Part shown: positions 1 to 5,062 of the stretch, piece by piece
Numbering within the stretch: the first letter of the stretch is position 1
How the letters are laid out: each line of letters opens with the position of its first letter
Source: an uncultured Caulobacteraceae bacterium
Lineage (GTDB): Bacteria > Pseudomonadota > Alphaproteobacteria > Caulobacterales > Caulobacteraceae
Direction: 5' to 3'
NCBI GenBank assembly: GCA_903884915.1
Contig: CAISGS010000272.1
Span: 1-5,062 of the forward strand
DNA: 5,062 bases
Made by a program: the position numbers and the translations under genes
Notes under the pieces: model-generated
Database searches by the model: none
Told to the model about the DNA's origin: nothing
The model's input: the letters and a program-made list of their open reading frames with translations, nothing else

Positions 1-330
1 CCGGAGCTTTGGGTATCGCTCTTCACAAGCGATCCTCTGGTTCAGCGTGCTGCGGCGCTCTATCTGCATTTTTCAGGACCGGCCTTCGCCTTTTTCGGCC
101 TCAGCCTCGCGCTCTATTTTGCGTCTCAGGGGGCTGGTCGCATTGGCGGGCCGCTGTTGGCCGGTACGGCTCGGATGGTGGTCGTCGCGGTTGGTGGCTG
201 GATCCTCGTGGTCAATCAGGCCCCGGCTTGGGCGCTGTTCGCGGTCGTCGCCCTAGGGATGGTCGTCATGGGCGTGGGAACAGCCATTGGGGTTGCGGTT
301 ACATCGTGGGAGCCGCGGCGAGGGCGTTAA
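1..330 (+). CDS. MATE family efflux transporter, C-terminal part (5' end outside window)
   Basis: Frame 1 is open from the first base to a TAA at 328-330 and gives 109 residues. The fragment contains LWVSLFTSDP (residues 3-12) and then GLSLALYFASQGAGR (33-47). This is the pattern found in the C-terminal half of MATE (NorM/DinF-like) transporters, where a helix carrying a small-residue-rich segment ends in SQGAGR. Two further hydrophobic stretches follow (about 52-75 and 79-101), and then a short basic tail, EPRRGR. MATE proteins sit in the inner membrane and export drugs or organic cations in exchange for Na+ or H+; the usual length is about 450 residues, so roughly three quarters of the gene is missing upstream. 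The gene runs into the convergent membrane-protein gene and shares the TTAA of the stop codons with it. Family assignment is fairly sure; substrate and coupling ion cannot be read. Confidence 0.82.
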   Translation, partial: PELWVSLFTSDPLVQRAAALYLHFSGPAFAFFGLSLALYFASQGAGRIGGPLLAGTARMVVVAVGGWILVVNQAPAWALFAVVALGMVVMGVGTAIGVAVTSWEPRRGR

Positions 331-875
331 GGCTGCGAAGGCCTATTCGCGAGGGCGGCCCTTCGAAAGAGCCAAGCGGCGCCCAGCCAGAGCCCCATAA
401 ACAGGCCCGCCAGAACAAAGGTGGCCCCCTTTCCGGTGACGAACAGGAACACCGAAACGGCCAGCTGGGCAACGGCGGTCGCGGCCATAGCCCGGGCCAT
501 CCCTTCAGGCTTGAACCGGGCGATTAGCGCACCGATCAGCGCGACCGCGAGGATGAGGCTGAAGATTCGATTGGTCGGATTGTCCTCTGAGCCGATGATA
601 CCGACCGCAAGGTTGATCCAGATCAGGGCGAAGGTGGCCAAGAGGGCAAGGCCTATGCCCGCCAAATAGCTGCGCTCAGGCGTGATCCTCAAGGCGAGGC
701 TAAAGGCGCCAGCACTGCCAAATACCATCACGCCCAAGACCGCGAAATCGGCACCATCCCAAGCCACCTTGCGGGTGAACTGCATGGCGACCAGCGGCGC
801 GAGCATGATGGCCACCCCGATGGCCCACGGGACGAATTTCCAAAAGGTGCGATTCAGGCGAGGGATTTGGGTCAT
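327..875 (-). CDS. Six-helix integral membrane protein of unknown function
   Basis: The 182-residue protein starts at ATG 875-873 and stops at TAA 329-327 on the minus strand. It is strongly hydrophobic, with about six predicted membrane segments near residues 14-31, 42-62, 70-94, 104-121, 127-147 and 150-170. The most distinctive part is WINLAVGIIGSEDNPTN (86-102) at the end of the third helix. It places an acidic, Asn/Pro-rich loop next to the membrane, and ARFKPEGMARA (119-129) follows as a basic loop. I have an impression of similar small conserved proteins in proteobacteria with this central motif, but I cannot name a family or function. The start is chosen because MTQIPRLNRTFWK gives a normal short cytoplasmic N-terminus; no strong Shine-Dalgarno precedes it. 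It is transcribed divergently from the marR-efflux operon, so it may share the regulatory region, but nothing shows it is part of the pump. Confidence 0.75.
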   Translation of the reverse strand: MTQIPRLNRTFWKFVPWAIGVAIMLAPLVAMQFTRKVAWDGADFAVLGVMVFGSAGAFSLALRITPERSYLAGIGLALLATFALIWINLAVGIIGSEDNPTNRIFSLILAVALIGALIARFKPEGMARAMAATAVAQLAVSVFLFVTGKGATFVLAGLFMGLWLGAAWLFRRAALANRPSQP

Positions 876-947
876 GACGGTCGTGATCAGTTTGCAGGGG
901 TTGAGCCCGAAGCCTTAAGCCAATCCCTCGCTTGATGCCCGTCAAAA

Positions 948-976
948 TTGACAGACCTTCTGCCTTCCAATTGTAA
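948..976 (+). promoter_or_regulatory. Candidate promoter of the marR-efflux operon
   Basis: A perfect sigma70-type -35 hexamer, TTGACA, lies at 948-953. At the ideal 17-base spacing is TTGTAA (971-976), a poor -10 (T1 and A5 match TATAAT). A better -10-like hexamer, TATGAT (984-989, 5 of 6), lies too far from this -35 (30 bases) and has no good -35 of its own. With the first pairing, transcription would begin near 982-984, inside the palindrome proposed as operator, leaving a leader of about 40 bases before the TTG start. The -35 is convincing; the -10 choice is uncertain. Confidence 0.42.
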
Positions 977-999
977 GGAGCCTTATGATAAGGGTCATT
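975..999. promoter_or_regulatory. Candidate MarR-family operator (imperfect palindrome)
   Basis: The core CCTTATGATAAGG (981-993) is a perfect inverted repeat of six-base arms around a central G. Symmetry continues outward: bases 979/995, 978/996, 976/998 and 975/999 also pair, with mismatches at 980/994 and 977/997. That makes 10 of 12 arm positions symmetric over 25 bases. MarR-family dimers usually bind palindromes of about this size in their own promoters. It lies 26 bases upstream of the marR-like start and overlaps the expected transcription start, a position where binding would block RNA polymerase. Autoregulation is inferred from position, symmetry and family; binding is not shown. 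Confidence 0.55.
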
Positions 1000-1011
1000 C
1001 GTAAGTTTTTT

Positions 1012-1020
1012 GGGGTGATC
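1012..1020 (+). promoter_or_regulatory. Ribosome binding site that fixes the TTG start of marR
   Basis: GGGGTGATC contains GGTGATC, which matches the 3' end of the 16S rRNA complement (AAGGAGGTGATC) base for base. It ends five bases before TTG 1026-1028. This supports the rare TTG start in a frame that has no ATG or GTG at the right place. Confidence 0.6.
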
Positions 1021-1025
1021 CGTTC

Positions 1026-1505
1026 TTGTCCGATATCCGCCTTGACCATCAGCCAGCGGTCCTCGACGCCCGCTCAGACACCGGCTTTGTCTTGGCCGAG
1101 GTTACGCGGCTGCTGCGTCTGGCCTTTGATCAGAGGATGCGCAGTACGGGACTGACCGGGGCCACTTGGCGGGTACTGGTCTATCTGTCGCGTGAAGATG
1201 GTCAGACCCAAGCGGCCTTGGCTCAAAAGCTCGAAATTAGCCGCGTGGCCGTGGGCGAAGCGGTGGATCGCCTCGAGCGCTCTGGCCATGTCGAGCGGCG
1301 CGCGGATCCTGACGACCGCCGTAAATGGTGTGTCTTTCTCACCCAGACCTCGATTGACCTTTTGCCAACCATGACGGCCATGGCCAGCGAGCTTCGAGAC
1401 GAATTTTACAGCGGTCTTTGCGAAGAGGAGGTCCAGCAACTGCACGGACTTCTGACGCGTCTGCGGGACCGACTGGTCGATATGAAAATTGGCTCAGCCG
1501 AGTAG
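1026..1505 (+). CDS. MarR-family transcriptional repressor, likely local regulator of the efflux operon
   Basis: The protein has 159 residues, a normal MarR length. An N-terminal helix (about 18-40) comes first and would help form the dimer. It is followed by a winged helix-turn-helix: the TWRVLVYLSREDG region (47-59), QAALAQKLEISRVAVGEAVDRLERSGHVERR (62-92) as HTH, and the wing DPDDRRKW (94-101). The DxDxR(R/K) wing is the family signature. The last 50 residues form the long C-terminal dimerisation helices. The start is TTG at 1026, supported by a good ribosome binding site. The gene is first in the operon, 11 bases before the emrA-like gene, as is usual for MarR/EmrR-type repressors that control drug pumps. 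Such proteins release DNA when they bind phenolic or other hydrophobic ligands, or after thiol oxidation. Two cysteines are present (C102, beside the wing, and one in SGLCEEEV), so redox sensing is possible but unproven. Confidence 0.9.
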   Translation: MSDIRLDHQPAVLDARSDTGFVLAEVTRLLRLAFDQRMRSTGLTGATWRVLVYLSREDGQTQAALAQKLEISRVAVGEAVDRLERSGHVERRADPDDRRKWCVFLTQTSIDLLPTMTAMASELRDEFYSGLCEEEVQQLHGLLTRLRDRLVDMKIGSAE

Positions 1506-1510
1506 GGGAT
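1504..1510 (+). promoter_or_regulatory. Ribosome binding site of the emrA-like gene
   Basis: AGGGGAT overlaps the marR stop codon (TAG 1503-1505) and lies six bases before ATG 1517. It decides the start: the same reading frame is open further upstream into marR, but only 1517 has a Shine-Dalgarno at the right distance and yields a normal cytoplasmic N-terminus. A second ATG at 1526 is possible but less well spaced. Confidence 0.6.
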
Positions 1511-1516
1511 CTGACA

Positions 1517-2584
1517 ATGACGAACATGGCTGAGGCAAATGGCGCGCAAGGCTTTATGCGCCGCTATCGACTACTGATCTTGATCGCTGTTCCGGCCGTG
1601 CTGCTGGGAGCCATCGCCTGGTTCATGCTGACGGCGGGCCGCTATCAGGAAACCGACAATGCCTATGTCCAGTCCGCGCGCGTGCCGATCAGCACCAGCA
1701 CGACCGGGCGGGTGGTTAAGATGCTGATCAAGGAAAATGATCAGGTCAAAGCCGGTCAGGTCATTTTCCTATTGGACCGGGCCAATCCTCAAGCCGACTT
1801 TGAAAAGTCTCAAGCCGTTCTGGCCGCCGCGAAAACGCGGGTCGATGCGCTGAAGGCGATGCTCGGTGCGCGGATGGCGGCTCAGACCAGCGCGGACGAG
1901 GCGGTCGTCTTTGCCAAGAAAGAACAGGCCCGCGCGCGGTTGCTGGCCAATGACGGCATTGCGTCGCGGCAAAATGTTGAGGCGGCGGACCATGCGGTCG
2001 ATGCGGCTATCTCGGCTCAGGCTTCGGCGCGGCAGGGCGTTGCAATTGCTCTGGCCGATCTGGGCGGGCGTCCCGATATTGCCGTTGACGATCATCCGGC
2101 CGTGCGTGAAGCCGCCGCGCTTTTGGAACGCTCGCGTCTGGCCCTGTCCTACACCGAGGTCATCGCCCCCCAATCCGGTATTGTGACCAAGGTCGATCAG
2201 ATCCAGCCCGGGTCCTTTGTTGCCATCGGCCAGACCCTGTTTTGGCTAATTGCCGGTGATCCTTGGATTGATGCCAATTTCAAAGAAAGCCAGATCGCCA
2301 AGATGCGGCCGGGCCAGAGCGCGACCGTTCGCTTTGATGCCTATCCCGGCAAGGTCTTTCAGGCGCGGGTGGCGAGCTTTAGCCCCGGAACCGGCGCGGT
2401 CTTCTCGGCCCTGCCGCCTCAGAACGCGACCGGAAACTGGGTCAAGGTGGTACAGCGTATTCCTGTGCGTCTGACCTTGATCAATACCCCACCGGGCTAT
2501 CTGATCGGCGCGGGCATGAGCGCGACCGTCAAGGTCGATACCCAATCCAATGCGGACAATGCGAAGGCTAAGGTCGCCCCGTGA
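1517..2584 (+). CDS. emrA: EmrA/HlyD-family membrane fusion (periplasmic adaptor) protein
   Basis: From ATG 1517 the product has 355 residues, close to the length of EmrA-type adaptors. A short cytoplasmic N-terminus with a basic patch (RRYR, 15-18) precedes one transmembrane anchor (about 19-40). Next comes TDNAYVQ (46-52), the hallmark of EmrA-type adaptors. The first lipoyl half-motif follows (about 57-87, GRVVKMLIKENDQVKAGQ). An Ala/Gln/Glu-rich alpha-helical hairpin covers about 90-210. The second lipoyl half is YTEVIAPQSGIVTKVDQIQPG (212-232). A beta-barrel domain begins near PWIDANFKESQ (249-259) and includes the conserved GxGAVFSALPPQNATGNWVKVVQRIPV-type region. The protein would bridge the inner-membrane DHA2 transporter and the outer-membrane channel. 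Its stop overlaps the start of the transporter gene by four bases. The emrA symbol is by family and context; the substrate may differ from that of E. coli EmrAB. Confidence 0.93.
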   Translation: MTNMAEANGAQGFMRRYRLLILIAVPAVLLGAIAWFMLTAGRYQETDNAYVQSARVPISTSTTGRVVKMLIKENDQVKAGQVIFLLDRANPQADFEKSQAVLAAAKTRVDALKAMLGARMAAQTSADEAVVFAKKEQARARLLANDGIASRQNVEAADHAVDAAISAQASARQGVAIALADLGGRPDIAVDDHPAVREAAALLERSRLALSYTEVIAPQSGIVTKVDQIQPGSFVAIGQTLFWLIAGDPWIDANFKESQIAKMRPGQSATVRFDAYPGKVFQARVASFSPGTGAVFSALPPQNATGNWVKVVQRIPVRLTLINTPPGYLIGAGMSATVKVDTQSNADNAKAKVAP

Positions 2585-4104
2585 GCCAAGACCGGCCGAT
2601 AGCGCGAGGGCCACTCACCCTCTCGGTGATGCTCGCCACCACCATGTATACGTTGGATGGCACCATCGCCAATGTGGCCCTGCCGCATATGCAGGGCAGC
2701 CTTTCGGCTGGCCTCGACCAAATTACTTGGGTCCTGACCTCGTTCATCGTCGCGCAGGCCCTGATGACGCCGTTGGTCGGTTGGGTGTCCGAGCGGATCG
2801 GCCGAAAGGCCCTGATGGTCGCTTCGATCATCGGCTTTACCCTTGCATCACTGGCCTGTGGTCTGGCGCCAAACCTAGCGGCCATGATTACCTTTCGAAT
2901 TATTCAGGGCATTTGCGGCGCTGCTTTTGTGCCCCTATCGCAGTCGATCCTGTTCGATATCAACCCGCCTGAACGCCACCCTCAGGCCATGGCCACCTTT
3001 GGGGCGGGGGTGGTTCTGGGGCCGGTTCTGGGTCCAGCGCTCGGCGGTTGGATTACCGAGCAGTTTGGCTGGCATTGGGTGTTCTTGATCAACCTACCTG
3101 TGGGCATCGTCGCTCTGTTGGGCGTGCTGCGCTACTTGCCAGAGCAGCGCTCAGATACGCCGAGGCCCTTTGATTTTATGGGTTTTGGTGCGCTGGCCCT
3201 GTTCATCACGGCCTTGCAACTGATGCTCGATCGCGGCCCGGGCGAGGGCTGGTTTGAATCGTGGGAAGTGATCATCGAGGCGGCCCTAGCCGTGATCGGG
3301 ATCTATGTTTTCGTCGTCCATACGATCACCGCCAAGAAACCGTTCTTTTCCCGTGCCCTGTTGAAGAACTGGAACTTTACAGCCGGCATGGTGCTTAGCC
3401 TTGCGACTGGAACGCTGATGTACAGCTCCTTGGCGCTCTTGCCGCCGATGATGCAGAACATCCTTGGCTATCCGGTGATCACGGTGGGCCTTGTGACCAT
3501 GCCTCGCGGTGTCGGGATGCTGGTGAGCATGATGGTGGGCGGGCGGTTCATTGGCCGCGTGGATCCGCGCGCGTTCCTTGTGACGGGCTTTATCTTAAAC
3601 GCCTTCGCGATGTGGATGATGTCCATGTCCTCGCCCCAGATGGACGACCTGATCATTATGCAGTCGGGCCTCTTACAGGGCGTTGGGCTCGGGATGATCT
3701 TTGTCTCGTCCAACACCTTGGCCTTTGGGACCTTGCCGACAGAGCTTCGGACGGATGCGGCCTCGGTGATTACCCTCGCGCGCAGTCTGGGCTCAGCGGT
3801 GGGGATCTCCCTGATGCAGGCCATGTTCATGCGCAATCTCCAGACCACGTACACGGTGCTGGTGCCCAATATCCGGACCGACAACCCTGTGTTCCAAAAC
3901 CAGATGGGCGGCCTGATTGATCTGGGCTCGATACAGGGTCTGTCGACCATAGCCGCAGAGGTCGGACGCCAAGCGGCGATGGTGTCTTACGTCAATGATT
4001 TCTACCTCTCGATGGTTCTGACCATCGGCACCATTCCCCTTATTTTCTTTCTGAAATCGCCGTCTGCGGGCGCGGTTGGAGGCGGCCATGCGCTACCGGA
4101 CTAG
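2581..4104 (+). CDS. emrB: DHA2-family (EmrB-type) major facilitator multidrug transporter
   Basis: The product has 507 residues, the usual size for 14-helix DHA2 proton antiporters. Visible motifs: LDGTIANVALP (25-35), the DHA2 motif in helix 1; GWVSERIGRKA (67-77), motif A in the loop between helices 2 and 3, with Glu at 71 in place of the usual Asp; FRIIQGICGAA (105-115), motif B with its conserved Arg106; GAGVVLGPVLGPALGG (141-156), antiporter motif C; and WHWVFLINLPVGI (164-176), typical of the family. A long loop (about 416-473) precedes the last helix (474-491), as in EmrB. The start is GTG 2581, with AAGG at 2570-2573 seven bases before it, inside the four-base GTGA overlap with emrA, which suggests coupled translation. 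The transporter would use the proton gradient to drive substrates, often hydrophobic weak acids or drugs, through the adaptor and channel. The emrB symbol is by family and gene order. Confidence 0.94.
   Translation: MSQDRPIARGPLTLSVMLATTMYTLDGTIANVALPHMQGSLSAGLDQITWVLTSFIVAQALMTPLVGWVSERIGRKALMVASIIGFTLASLACGLAPNLAAMITFRIIQGICGAAFVPLSQSILFDINPPERHPQAMATFGAGVVLGPVLGPALGGWITEQFGWHWVFLINLPVGIVALLGVLRYLPEQRSDTPRPFDFMGFGALALFITALQLMLDRGPGEGWFESWEVIIEAALAVIGIYVFVVHTITAKKPFFSRALLKNWNFTAGMVLSLATGTLMYSSLALLPPMMQNILGYPVITVGLVTMPRGVGMLVSMMVGGRFIGRVDPRAFLVTGFILNAFAMWMMSMSSPQMDDLIIMQSGLLQGVGLGMIFVSSNTLAFGTLPTELRTDAASVITLARSLGSAVGISLMQAMFMRNLQTTYTVLVPNIRTDNPVFQNQMGGLIDLGSIQGLSTIAAEVGRQAAMVSYVNDFYLSMVLTIGTIPLIFFLKSPSAGAVGGGHALPD
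4078..4082 (+). promoter_or_regulatory. Ribosome binding site of the outer-membrane factor gene
   Basis: GGAGG lies inside the end of the emrB-like gene, five bases before ATG 4088. It supports a start that overlaps the upstream gene by 17 bases rather than a later start: the next in-frame ATG, at residue 13, would remove the basic n-region of the signal peptide. Confidence 0.65.
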
Positions 4105-5062
4105 GTTAGCCTCAGGCATCGTGATGTCGGCATTGATCCTCAGCGGTTGCGCCGTTGTTGGGCCGGACTTTGTGTCGCCCGCGAGCAGCGCCCCAGCACA
4201 ATATCAGTCTGTGCCGAGCGCCGGAGCCTTTGTCTTTGGCGACCCGTCGGCCGGTCAGGCCTGGTGGACCGCGTTCGGAGCCACAGATCTTGATCAGCTC
4301 GTGACCGATGCCCTGAAGGGTAGCCCCACGGTGCAGGATGCAGAGGCCGCGCTGGAGTCTGCTAGCGCCGCAATGGCCGTTGTCGAGGGAGGACGCGCAC
4401 CGCAAGCTAGCCTGACCGCAGGCCCCGAAGAGGCCCGGATCAACTCAACCGCCTTTGGGTTCACTGGATTTCCGCCCCGGACCATCTCGCGCTACGCAAT
4501 CGGCGCGCGGATGTCCTACGATCTGGACCTGTTTGGTGGTAACCGCCGTGTCGCAGAGTCGGCTAAGGCCAAGCTCGACGGGCAGGCCTATCAGTTGGAT
4601 GCCGCCCGCCTCACCGTCGCAGGCAATACGGCCCGAACCGCCATCCTGATCGCCGCCCTGCGCACCCAGATCGCCAGCAGCGAGGCGGTGATTGCCGATG
4701 ATCGCCAGACCTTGGCGCTGGCGCAAAAATCGGTGGATGCCGGAGCCTCTGGCCGGATCGAGCTTTTGCGGGTCCAGACCCAGTTGGAGGTGGATCAGGC
4801 TATCTTGCCCGGCCTCAAGCGGGATTTGGCCGTGGCCCAAAATGCCTTGGCGGCCTTAACGGGCCATGCTCCGGGCGATTGGACTGCGAGGACCTTTGCG
4901 CTGGATCAGTTCAAGGTGCCGTCCAGCCTGCCTATGGCCGTTCCCGCAGCCTTGGTTCATGGCCGCCCTGACATTATGGCCGCCGAGATGACCTATCATG
5001 CCGCCATCGCCCAGATCGGTGTTGAGCGCGCGCGGCTCTATCCCAACCTCAACATTACCGCC
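4088..5062 (+). CDS. NodT-family outer-membrane efflux lipoprotein (3' end outside window)
   Basis: The frame is open from ATG 4088 to the last base, giving the first 325 residues of a protein that is usually 450-500 long. The N-terminus is a lipoprotein signal: basic MRYRTR, a hydrophobic stretch (about 7-18) and the lipobox LSGC with Cys21 as the lipidated residue. Ala22 follows, so there is no Asp retention signal and outer-membrane sorting is expected. VGPDFVSP (24-31) is the family opening, followed by WWTAFG (59-64) in the first helical part. MSYDLDLFGGNRR (142-154) marks the first beta hairpin region, the second helical pair carries AGASGRIELLRVQTQLE, and HGRPDIMAAE (291-300) begins the second repeat. 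These are typical of TolC-like NodT channels, which form trimeric beta-barrel and alpha-tunnel ducts. It is the last visible gene of the operon and overlaps the transporter gene by 17 bases, so it is almost certainly the dedicated exit duct of this pump. Confidence 0.93.
   Translation, partial: MRYRTRLASGIVMSALILSGCAVVGPDFVSPASSAPAQYQSVPSAGAFVFGDPSAGQAWWTAFGATDLDQLVTDALKGSPTVQDAEAALESASAAMAVVEGGRAPQASLTAGPEEARINSTAFGFTGFPPRTISRYAIGARMSYDLDLFGGNRRVAESAKAKLDGQAYQLDAARLTVAGNTARTAILIAALRTQIASSEAVIADDRQTLALAQKSVDAGASGRIELLRVQTQLEVDQAILPGLKRDLAVAQNALAALTGHAPGDWTARTFALDQFKVPSSLPMAVPAALVHGRPDIMAAEMTYHAAIAQIGVERARLYPNLNITA

Larger units (their letters stand above)
876..1025. promoter_or_regulatory. 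Divergent intergenic regulatory region
   Basis: This 150-base stretch is the only true intergenic space in the window. It separates the minus-strand membrane-protein gene from the plus-strand marR-efflux operon. It must carry the promoter of the operon and probably that of the membrane-protein gene. It is more A/T-rich than the flanking genes, mainly at 941-1012, and contains two dyad-symmetric sequences and a -35-like hexamer, which are listed separately. No riboswitch-like or terminator-like structure is visible. Confidence 0.7.

Noticed and set aside
336..365. Possible hairpin CGAAGG...CCTTCG as a terminator for the MATE gene
   Set aside because: The stem is six base pairs plus a bulged extension, the loop is long, no T-tract follows, and it lies inside the coding region of the convergent gene.
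9..527. 172-codon plus-strand frame across the MATE end and the convergent gene
   Set aside because: It is Gly/Arg/Trp-rich with no recognisable motif, and it crosses two well-supported genes in other frames; this is a shadow of G+C-rich DNA.
984..989. TATGAT as the -10 of the operon promoter
   Set aside because: It matches well by itself, but lies 30 bases from TTGACA and no -35-like hexamer is found at 16-18 bases; it is better explained as the centre of the palindrome.
1418..1516. Upstream extension of the emrA-like frame to ATG 1418
   Set aside because: The extra 33 residues would overlap the end of marR and do not resemble an adaptor N-terminus. ATG 1517 has a good ribosome binding site and gives the usual short tail plus membrane anchor.
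3468..3950. 160-codon minus-strand frame inside the transporter gene
   Set aside because: It is fully antisense to a strongly supported EmrB-like gene, has no family signature, and its composition is that expected from the complementary codons.
4445..4840. 131-codon minus-strand frame inside the NodT-like gene
   Set aside because: It is antisense to a well-supported gene and shows no domain or ribosome binding site.

Overview
The window is about 60% G+C by eye and tightly packed. It reads as chromosomal DNA of a Gram-negative bacterium, most likely an alphaproteobacterium. The reasons are the NodT-type outer-membrane lipoprotein with a clear lipobox, the MarR/EmrA/EmrB/NodT gene order, and G/C-rich third positions. 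A Caulobacterales-type host would fit, but the window holds no marker that fixes the taxon.

Layout: (1) Bases 1-330 (+) are the C-terminal 109 codons of a MATE-family multidrug/cation antiporter whose start lies outside the window. (2) Bases 327-875 (-) encode a 182-residue, six-helix membrane protein of unknown function. It converges on the MATE gene, and the two stop codons interlock in a single TTAA. (3) Bases 876-1025 are the only real intergenic region. It lies between divergent genes and holds a TTGACA -35-like hexamer, a 12-bp dyad over that hexamer, and a longer imperfect palindrome (975-999) that looks like a MarR-family operator. (4) Bases 1026-5062 (+) form one operon: marR-like repressor (TTG start), emrA/HlyD-like membrane fusion protein, emrB-like DHA2 major facilitator, and a NodT-family outer-membrane channel lipoprotein cut off by the window end.

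The operon genes are packed head to tail: an 11-nt gap between marR and emrA, a 4-nt GTGA overlap between emrA and emrB, and a 17-nt overlap between emrB and the outer-membrane gene. Together they would make a complete tripartite efflux pump: DHA2 transporter in the inner membrane, EmrA-like adaptor across the periplasm, NodT-like channel in the outer membrane. The probable mode of control is repression by the first gene product at the palindrome in its own promoter, relieved by a ligand that is likely a pump substrate. The ligand cannot be read from the sequence.

I see no mobile element, CRISPR array, tRNA or rRNA. All components belong to known families. The parts least explained are the conserved-looking unknown membrane protein divergent from marR and the architecture of the shared regulatory region.
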